A stretch of 7,120 nucleotides of DNA from Bacteroidota bacterium (GTDB lineage: Bacteria; Bacteroidota; Bacteroidia; Bacteroidales; UBA1556): NCBI GenBank assembly GCA_003648395.1, contig QMPB01000224.1, positions 1-7,120 on the forward strand. The letters are read 5' to 3'. Of the stretch, positions 1 to 4,461 are shown in pieces; position 1 is the stretch's first letter, and each line of letters starts with the position of its first letter. The translations under genes were made by a program, and so were the position numbers. Under the pieces are notes generated by a model, which worked only from the letters and a program-made list of their open reading frames with translations, had not been told where the DNA came from and searched no databases.

Positions 1-177
1 AAGAGTAGTATCAATTACATTAGTGTCTCTAATTGAGAAAGCGGATTTGTTAGGAATAGTAAACACAATATTAGTTGAATCAGTGTTTTTCATCCATTCA
101 GCATCAGTTTGCTGAGCATGATTATGCTTATACAATAGCATTAATACAGTTAAGAATAAAAGAAATTTTCTTTCCAT
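1..177 (-). CDS. Secreted or periplasmic protein of unknown function, N-terminal fragment
   Basis: An ATG at 177 opens a minus-strand frame that stays open to the window edge (59 codons), so the C-terminal part is missing. The N-terminus is a typical signal peptide: a basic start (MERK), a hydrophobic core (FLLFLTVLMLL) and a polar stretch ending HNHA, with likely cleavage before QQTDAEW at about residue 21-22. No cysteine follows the core, so it is not an obvious lipoprotein. The mature part seen (residues 22-59) is polar and rich in Thr, Asn and Asp, and I recognise no domain in it. It lies downstream of the Lgt-family gene on the same strand, but about 157 bp of AT-rich and heptamer-repeat DNA separates them. 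It also has a perfect -7 box of its own (210-217), so it is probably transcribed separately. Export is well supported; function is unknown. Confidence 0.7.
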   Translation of the reverse strand, partial: MERKFLLFLTVLMLLYKHNHAQQTDAEWMKNTDSTNIVFTIPNKSAFSIRDTNVIDTTL

Positions 178-209
178 TTTCACAATTCAACTCATTAAGA
201 AATAAAGGT

Positions 210-236
210 CAAAGTTATTAAATTACAACTAGCAAA
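210..236 (-). promoter_or_regulatory. Candidate Bacteroidota promoter for the secreted-protein gene
   Basis: Read on the minus strand, 217-210 is TAACTTTG, a perfect match to the Bacteroidota -7 consensus TAnnTTTG. A TTTG at 236-233 could be the -33 element, but the spacer of 15 nt is shorter than the usual 19-21. Transcription would start near 204 and leave a leader of about 27 nt before the ATG at 177. The -7 box is seen directly; promoter activity is inferred. Confidence 0.4.
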
Positions 237-270
237 CGATAAGAATTATTAATTGTTATAAGCTCATTAC

Positions 271-347
271 CTTAGCCTTTAAACTTTAAACTTTAGCCTT
301 TAAACTTTAGCCTTTAAACTTTAGCCTTTAGTCTTTAGCCTTTAGCC
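271..347. repeat. Heptanucleotide tandem array, 11 units, overlapping the 3' end of lgt
   Basis: Eleven consecutive 7-bp units fill 271-347. On the plus strand the units are TTTAGCC or TTTAAAC, with CTTAGCC as the first unit and one TTTAGTC at 327-333. The two main forms partly alternate: the third to eighth units read AAAC, AGCC, AAAC, AGCC, AAAC, AGCC. On the minus strand the units read GGCTAAA or GTTTAAA. The array enters the lgt coding end, where the last codons Ala-Lys-Gly and the stop TAA (337-335) are written in the two units nearest the gene. Each unit carries TAA on the minus strand and 7 is not a multiple of 3, so all three frames entering the array terminate within a few units. Function is unknown. 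It resembles the short tandem heptamers known from cyanobacteria in form only. Confidence 0.9.
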
Positions 348-1486
348 TTATGTATTTTATGCAGGACAATAATCCCTACAATCCCAATAACAACTAATAG
401 ACTTGAAATTATCTCTGCCTGAGTTATTCCTCCACCAATATGGTATTCATTATTTACTCTGATTTTCTCTATAAAAAATCTAGCGATTCCATTTAATCCA
501 ATGGCTATAAAGAACATTGTTCCGGGAGCTTTAATTTTGTTTTGTACAAACCATACAATAAGGAAAAATAAAGCACTTAAACTTGATTCGTAAAATGGTG
601 TAGGAAAAACGGGTACATCAAGCATATAGCAATATTCTCCGTTACAACCACTGATTTGAATTCCTTCTTTAATAACATTATGAGGAAAGTTATATGCCCA
701 CATCCAGTCTGGTAGAAACGCAAGCCACTCTGGCTGGGGCTCTGGATTGGGAATCCCCCAGCAGCCATCGCCACTGAGCATGCATGCCATTCTGCCTACA
801 GCATAAGCAGCTAATATTGCTGGTGCTCCTGAATCTAGCATTTGCAGAATACTAATACCTCGTTTTCTAATATAGATACCAACCGATAAAGTTCCAAGTA
901 TAAGCCCGCCATAAAATGTAAAACCACCTGTAGAGAATAATTGGTCTAAAGGGTCTTTCATAAAGCTATCAAAATTTTCTAGAATGTCAAAAATCTTAGC
1001 TCCAACTATTCCAGATAATGCAGCAATCATTACTATATTCATAGTGATCTGATGAGGGAATACATCAACCTCTGTATATTTTGGGACTTCTGAGAACTTC
1101 TTTTTAGCACTAAGATATGAATAAGTAAATCCTCCGATGGCTGCAACAAATCCTGCATATATATTCCCTTGTAATGAAAAAATATATGAGTTAATATCCT
1201 TTACAAAAATATCATATTCGAAAATTATCCCAACTACTTTATAAAATATAATAAAATAAAAAAAAGATGAAAATAATAAGTCAAAATAATTAATAGGTCC
1301 TGAGACTAGTTCTTTTGACTTATGGGATTTTAGCTCACCAAGTCTTTCTTTTCTTTTAAAAGCCATATTCAGAACAATGCCAGAAGTAGCAAAAGATAAT
1401 ACTAAGATAAATCCATATGTTGGCATAGGAAAATTTACACTTGTACCAAATAAGTAATTAATAAGGTGTCCTAACGTTGGAAACAT
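335..1486 (-). CDS. lgt: Prolipoprotein diacylglyceryl transferase (Lgt) family membrane protein
   Basis: Lgt transfers diacylglyceryl from phosphatidylglycerol to the lipobox cysteine of prolipoproteins in the inner membrane. This 383-aa protein is longer than the ~290 aa of E. coli Lgt. Hydrophobic segments lie near residues 24-41, 67-90, 105-125, 147-165, 189-206, 221-233, 302-315, 322-340 and 357-376. Family landmarks are FTFYGGLI (189-196), AVGRMACMLSGDG (229-241, matching the Lgt GR-GNFINGE signature), FPTPFYES (294-301, matching PTQLYE) and ARFFIEKIRVN (335-345). By remembered alignment, the essential His of the HGG motif is Tyr192, the Asn of GRxGN is Cys235 and the Glu of NGE is Asp240, while Arg232 is kept. 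Family membership is fairly secure; true Lgt activity is less so. The ATG at 1486 fits because it follows a leader nearly identical to that of glnA. It is transcribed away from the tRNA-editing genes. Confidence 0.85.
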   Translation of the reverse strand: MFPTLGHLINYLFGTSVNFPMPTYGFILVLSFATSGIVLNMAFKRKERLGELKSHKSKELVSGPINYFDLLFSSFFYFIIFYKVVGIIFEYDIFVKDINSYIFSLQGNIYAGFVAAIGGFTYSYLSAKKKFSEVPKYTEVDVFPHQITMNIVMIAALSGIVGAKIFDILENFDSFMKDPLDQLFSTGGFTFYGGLILGTLSVGIYIRKRGISILQMLDSGAPAILAAYAVGRMACMLSGDGCWGIPNPEPQPEWLAFLPDWMWAYNFPHNVIKEGIQISGCNGEYCYMLDVPVFPTPFYESSLSALFFLIVWFVQNKIKAPGTMFFIAIGLNGIARFFIEKIRVNNEYHIGGGITQAEIISSLLVVIGIVGIIVLHKIHKAKG

Positions 1487-1501
1487 AGTTTGTGTGTTTT
1501 T
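1487..1501 (-). promoter_or_regulatory. A/C-rich leader element before lgt, shared with glnA
   Basis: Just before the ATG at 1486 the mRNA-sense strand reads AAAAACACACAAACT. The glnA leader at 5977-5962 carries the same sequence with one change (AAATT for AAACT) and one extra A. Both directly touch their start codons. Bacteroidota mRNAs usually lack Shine-Dalgarno pairing and favour A-rich leaders, so this may be a translation-initiation element. The identity is seen; the role is inferred. Confidence 0.45.
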
Positions 1502-1509
1502 AATTTCTG

Positions 1510-1540
1510 CAAAAGTAAGATATTATATAATTCTTTCATT
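1510..1540 (-). promoter_or_regulatory. Candidate promoter for lgt
   Basis: On the minus strand, 1517-1510 reads TACTTTTG, a perfect TAnnTTTG -7 box. Nineteen nucleotides upstream, AATG (1540-1537) is a one-mismatch form of the -33 TTG element. Transcription would start near 1504, giving a leader of about 17 nt that is almost entirely the A/C-rich element. The boxes are seen; activity is inferred. Confidence 0.5.
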
Positions 1541-1561
1541 TATAATTTCTATAATGGATAA

Positions 1562-1591
1562 TTGAACAGTTGATAATTTTTCCGAACTTTG
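1562..1591 (+). promoter_or_regulatory. Candidate promoter for the tRNA-editing operon
   Basis: TTG at 1562-1564 and GAACTTTG at 1584-1591 fit the Bacteroidota -33 and -7 elements. The spacer is 19 nt, and the only mismatch is G for the first T of TAnnTTTG. The predicted start near 1597 leaves a leader of about 25 nt before the ATG at 1622. It lies back to back with the lgt promoter in the same 135-bp intergenic region. Confidence 0.45.
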
Positions 1592-1621
1592 CCAACAGTG
1601 TTAAATATTAATTAAAAGAGC

Positions 1622-2041
1622 ATGAAACTATTAATGATATACTGCAATAAGTTTGCATACAAGCCAACAATTAAAACAATAGAGAATGCTGAGGATTTTT
1701 CGGAAAGAGTAGAGTATGAAAAAGTTCAAGCGGCATTTATTCAAGTAGAAGAACAAGATGAAATAGGAGGGAGGGAGAAGTCTGTTGAGAAAAAGCTTCT
1801 TAATTTTGTTAAATGGATTTTGCGAAAAAATGATACTAATGAAGTGGTTCTGCATTCATTTGCACATCTTAGCGACAGTAAAGCATCACCAGAATTTACT
1901 AAAACTCTATTCGATAAAGTAGAAGCCAGACTTAAAAACGTTGGTTACGATGTTTCTCAAACCCCTTTTGGATATTTCTTGGATTTGGAAGTTGATGCAC
2001 CAGGATTTTCTCTAGCTAGAGTTTTTAAGAGTTTTGAGTAA
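1622..2041 (+). CDS. Stand-alone threonyl-tRNA synthetase editing domain (archaeal type, tRNA-Thr_ED)
   Basis: This 139-aa protein matches the N-terminal editing domain of archaeal threonyl-tRNA synthetases, which removes L-Ser mischarged onto tRNA-Thr and has the D-aminoacyl-tRNA deacylase (DTD) fold. Matching stretches are MKLLMIYCNKFAYKP at the start, VQAAFIQVEEQDE (35-47), HSFAHLSDSKASP (78-90, archaeal PFAHLSS with His82 kept) and GYDVSQTPFGYFLDLEV (108-124, archaeal PFGYYKAF). No catalytic synthetase domain follows, so it is a free-standing protein. Where archaeal enzymes have Tyr-Lys after PFGY, this one has Phe119-Leu120, so the lysine reported as catalytic is absent. It may act differently, bind without hydrolysing, or use another residue. 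It is the first gene of a tight unit, 12 nt before dtd, which supports a role in tRNA proofreading. Confidence 0.85.
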   Translation: MKLLMIYCNKFAYKPTIKTIENAEDFSERVEYEKVQAAFIQVEEQDEIGGREKSVEKKLLNFVKWILRKNDTNEVVLHSFAHLSDSKASPEFTKTLFDKVEARLKNVGYDVSQTPFGYFLDLEVDAPGFSLARVFKSFE

Positions 2042-2053
2042 AACTAATATATT

Positions 2054-2506
2054 ATGAGAGCATTAATACAAAGAGTTGAAAAGGCTCAAGTAATAATCAA
2101 TAAAAAAGATAATCGATTCATTAGTAAAGGATTACTTATTTTTATTGGTGTTGAGAATGAAGATTCTGAAAAAGATATTGAATGGTTAAGCGCTAAAATA
2201 TCAAAGCTGCGTATATTCGATGATAAAGAAGGAGTAATGAATTATAGCTTGATTGATATTGGTGGTGAAGCTATGGTTATAAGTCAGTTTACTTTGTATG
2301 CCAAAACAAAAAAAGGATCAAGACCTAGTTATATTAGAGCTGCAAAACCTGAAATTTCTATTCCCATTTATGAGAAATTTATTGAGAACTTATCTGACAA
2401 AATAGGGAGAAGAGTAAAAAGTGGCGATTTTGGTGCTCATATGGATGTTGAACTTATAAATGATGGACCTGTAAGTATTTGGATAGATACAAAAAATAAA
2501 GAGTAA
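2054..2506 (+). CDS. dtd: D-aminoacyl-tRNA deacylase
   Basis: This cytoplasmic homodimeric enzyme hydrolyses D-aminoacyl-tRNAs (D-Tyr and others) and glycine mischarged on tRNA-Ala, recycling the tRNA. The 150-aa length is normal for the family. The start MRALIQRVEKAQV is typical, and SQFTLYAKTKKGSRPS (77-92) contains the SQ-T-L active-site motif. NDGPVSIWID (136-145) contains the Gly-Pro (138-139) cross-subunit motif that enforces chirality by rejecting L-amino acids. GDFGAHMDVELINDGP also fits the family. All motifs look intact, so the enzyme should be active. It sits 12 nt after the related-fold Thr-tRNA editing domain and 11 nt before a membrane methyltransferase, suggesting co-transcription from the promoter near 1562-1591. 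Confidence 0.97.
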   Translation: MRALIQRVEKAQVIINKKDNRFISKGLLIFIGVENEDSEKDIEWLSAKISKLRIFDDKEGVMNYSLIDIGGEAMVISQFTLYAKTKKGSRPSYIRAAKPEISIPIYEKFIENLSDKIGRRVKSGDFGAHMDVELINDGPVSIWIDTKNKE

Positions 2507-2517
2507 TTAGACTGTAT

Positions 2518-2970
2518 ATGGAACTAAACAGAAAACAAAGAATCATAAATATTATTTTGACATTTATTCAATATGTTGGTTTTGCTGTATTTATAGTAAT
2601 ATCACCAATTATTGCTGATGGAATTATTTGGCAATTAATGGAGTTTTTAGGAATATTATTAGCTGTTTGGGCAGTTTATGTAATGCAAAAGAGTAAAATT
2701 AATATTGCCCCTCAACCACGAAAAAATGCTATTTTGATAACAAATGGACCTTATAGTATTATTAGGCATCCAATGTATACTTCAATTATTGTAGCAATTA
2801 CACCTCTAATTATTAGTCATTGGGATGTTTATAGATTTTCATTTCTATTGTTTTTATACATAAACTTAATTTTGAAATTATTATTTGAAGAAACATTATT
2901 AAATTGCTATTTCCCTGATTATTCTAATTATTCTAAGAAAACTTGGAGAATTCTTCCATGTGTTTTTTAA
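2518..2970 (+). CDS. Integral-membrane methyltransferase, isoprenylcysteine carboxyl methyltransferase/PEMT type
   Basis: This 150-aa polytopic membrane protein has hydrophobic segments near residues 11-33, 36-56, 86-100 and 104-125. It carries the ICMT/phospholipid methyltransferase signature: NGPYSIIRHPMYTSI (76-90), which in relatives binds S-adenosylmethionine, then FEETLLNCYFPDYSNY (123-138) with the conserved Glu-Glu pair and Tyr residues, ending TWRILPCVF. Bacterial members are mostly uncharacterised and may methylate lipids, isoprenoids or small thiols; the substrate cannot be read from the sequence. Its start is only 11 nt after the dtd stop, so it is probably co-transcribed, although a role in tRNA editing is not obvious. 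No convincing terminator hairpin was seen just after it. Family assignment is firm; the reaction is not. Confidence 0.87.
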   Translation: MELNRKQRIINIILTFIQYVGFAVFIVISPIIADGIIWQLMEFLGILLAVWAVYVMQKSKINIAPQPRKNAILITNGPYSIIRHPMYTSIIVAITPLIISHWDVYRFSFLLFLYINLILKLLFEETLLNCYFPDYSNYSKKTWRILPCVF

Positions 2971-3167
2971 AGATTTGCAATCCTAATAAAATATCATTAC
3001 TTTTACACTCGCAATTATTTATGACATTGCTCATGTATTAGTATGCGTAAATATTGTATTTGATTTATAGAATAATAAATTGCTCAACTAGTCTATGTTT
3101 CTTAAAAAATTAAATGCAATAGATTTTCTGCTTTAATTAAATAAATAATAATCAAATAAGTAATATT
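2971..3167. other. AT-rich intergenic region without a clear signal
   Basis: This 197-bp stretch separates the methyltransferase from the next plus-strand gene. I see no ORF of note, no RNA gene and no strong hairpin. TATGTTTC at 3094-3101 is a one-mismatch -7 box but lacks a correctly spaced TTG. The next gene pair probably has its promoter here, unlocated. Confidence 0.5.
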
Positions 3168-3401
3168 ATGGAAAGCATTCCTAAAAAAGACAGACCTGAA
3201 TGGAAGATTATTTTAAATCCTGAAAGTAAAATTGTATTTAATAATTTTGTGCTTCAGATGAAAATAACTCAAGCAAAAAAGGATATCGTAAAAGGTAAAA
3301 AGACGATGGAAAAAGCAGTGGATGAGATACATGCCCTGTGTCAGAAATATGCTCTGGCAGTAAAGCAAGATATGGAAATGATTTTTAATGAAAAAAATTA
3401 A
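3168..3401 (+). CDS. Small conserved-looking protein of unknown function (77 aa)
   Basis: This is a short, charged, cytoplasmic-looking protein with no signal peptide or membrane segment. The first 25 residues (MESIPKKDRPEW, then an aromatic and Asn-rich part) lead into a long, probably helical region, about residues 30-74, rich in Lys, Glu, Ala and Met and containing KKTMEKAVDEIHALCQKYAL. I recognise no domain, catalytic motif or helix-turn-helix. It is supported as a real gene by its codon-like composition, its own upstream gap and its tight link to the next gene. Its stop at 3399-3401 lies 13 nt beyond the first ATG of that gene, or 4 nt before the second. Translational coupling and a shared role with the FIST-like protein are likely but inferred; it could be a small partner or adaptor. 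Confidence 0.7.
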   Translation: MESIPKKDRPEWKIILNPESKIVFNNFVLQMKITQAKKDIVKGKKTMEKAVDEIHALCQKYALAVKQDMEMIFNEKN

Positions 3402-4383
3402 TGCGATGAAAAGTAAATTATATAAAATAGAAACGGTAATTGATTTGATAAATGATGGTCAGTTACTAGCATTGGCGGGCGACGAAAAAGTCCTGCAAAA
3501 TTTGCCAAAAGGAAATTGGATAGCTGGAACCATCCCTTATTTTATGGGAGAAGAGAAAGGTTTATTCAGCCAAGAACTAATTTTTGTAAATCAATTATCA
3601 AATATTTCTGACGAATTCTTAATAAAAGAATATGATGTAACAAATATTGAAAATATTGCTGAAGATTCTTATGAAAATGGATTTACAATGATTATTGTTC
3701 CACCTTTTCAAGAAATTCATAAAGAGTTTGCCCTTAAGTCCAAAGAAATTGAGGGTATGTATGATAATCCTGTTTTTGGATGGGTTGCAGGTATGGATCT
3801 TAATTCTGAAGATGTGCCCAAGACTTTCAATGGTATTACTGGCAAATCTAATAATGATAAAGCCATTGCTGTACATGTAAAATTACCTGAAGATAAGGTG
3901 GCAAGACTAGAGATTGTAAATATATTTAAGCAGGATATTAATGGTATTGAAATAAAACCTCTTGAAGATGGTTTTGAGATTTCGGATTGTTTGGTTAATG
4001 GAGAAAGGACTAATTTTGCAAAGTATATTAGTGACAATAATATTGACATAAAATCACCTCTTACTACAAGTTATTCAGGTGCAATTATTAATGTTAGTTT
4101 TAAAAATATTGATACCGAAAATAATAAAGTAGATCTATATGCGCCAGTATTTAAGGATTCTGTTTATAGACTGTCGATCCCAGTAAATAATTATGCTGCT
4201 GATTTTGAGAAAAATATTCCTAAAATAGATACTTCTGTAGAGTTTGCTTGTAACTGTATATTAAACTATTTATATGGTGAACTAGAAGGTAAGAGAATTG
4301 AGAATTTTACTGGACCAATTACTTTTGGTGAAATAGCGTACACACTAATAAACCAAACAATGGTTTATTTGGTTATTGAATAA
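3388..4383 (+). CDS. FIST-like protein of unknown function (possibly the DUF6976 group)
   Basis: This is a soluble protein of 331 aa with no signal peptide. The N-terminal part has GNWIAGTIPYFMGEEKG (42-58) and NPVFGWVAGMDL (127-138), which fits an uncharacterised bacterial family I recall as DUF6976. The C-terminal end, FACNCILNYLYGELEG (286-301) followed by GPITFGEIAYTLINQTMVYL (309-328), resembles the end of FIST_C domains: a Cys-containing strand, then GEI, then N-x-T before a last strand. FIST proteins are proposed small-ligand sensors linked to signal transduction, but no ligand or output domain is visible here. The ATG at 3388 overlaps the upstream gene by 14 nt. The ATG at 3406 (residue 7) removes the overlap and has an A-rich leader, so it is an equally good start. 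It is convergent with glnA, with a terminator between them. Confidence 0.72.
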   Translation: MKKINAMKSKLYKIETVIDLINDGQLLALAGDEKVLQNLPKGNWIAGTIPYFMGEEKGLFSQELIFVNQLSNISDEFLIKEYDVTNIENIAEDSYENGFTMIIVPPFQEIHKEFALKSKEIEGMYDNPVFGWVAGMDLNSEDVPKTFNGITGKSNNDKAIAVHVKLPEDKVARLEIVNIFKQDINGIEIKPLEDGFEISDCLVNGERTNFAKYISDNNIDIKSPLTTSYSGAIINVSFKNIDTENNKVDLYAPVFKDSVYRLSIPVNNYAADFEKNIPKIDTSVEFACNCILNYLYGELEGKRIENFTGPITFGEIAYTLINQTMVYLVIE

Positions 4384-4403
4384 TATTCAAAATAATTTTA
4401 TAT

Positions 4404-4441
4404 GCAAAAGGCTGTCTCTTTTTAGACAGCCTTTTGCTTTT
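4404..4441. terminator. Rho-independent terminator between convergent genes
   Basis: A perfect 14-bp inverted repeat, GCAAAAGGCTGTCT (4404-4417) and AGACAGCCTTTTGC (4424-4437), flanks the 6-nt loop CTTTTT and is followed by TTTT (4438-4441). It starts 20 bp after the FIST-like gene stop and lies 20 bp beyond the glnA stop on the other strand. Symmetry lets it serve both directions, although the T-run after it is better on the plus strand. Confidence 0.92.
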
Positions 4442-4461
4442 ATAATTTCTATAATATCGGC

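Noticed and set aside
271..347. Heptamer array as a CRISPR or a telomere-like repeat
   Set aside because: The units are 7 bp with no spacers, so it is not a CRISPR. Similarity to the plant telomere motif TTTAGGG is only partial, and the array lies inside a bacterial gene end.
577..774. 65-aa minus-strand frame inside lgt
   Set aside because: It lies wholly within lgt in another frame, and its sequence shows no domain. lgt has clear family motifs.
1631..1855. 74-aa minus-strand frame opposite the Thr-tRNA editing gene
   Set aside because: It is antisense to a gene with clear family motifs and reads as random Phe/Leu/Lys-rich sequence.
3010..3060. Weak inverted repeats after the methyltransferase gene as a terminator
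   Set aside because: The arms are only 4-7 bp with mismatches, are AT-rich, and have no clean T-run. This is not enough to call.
3619..4049. Frames of 61, 85 and 110 aa on both strands within the FIST-like gene
   Set aside because: All lie inside the 331-aa gene in other frames, with no recognisable domain and no leader signals.
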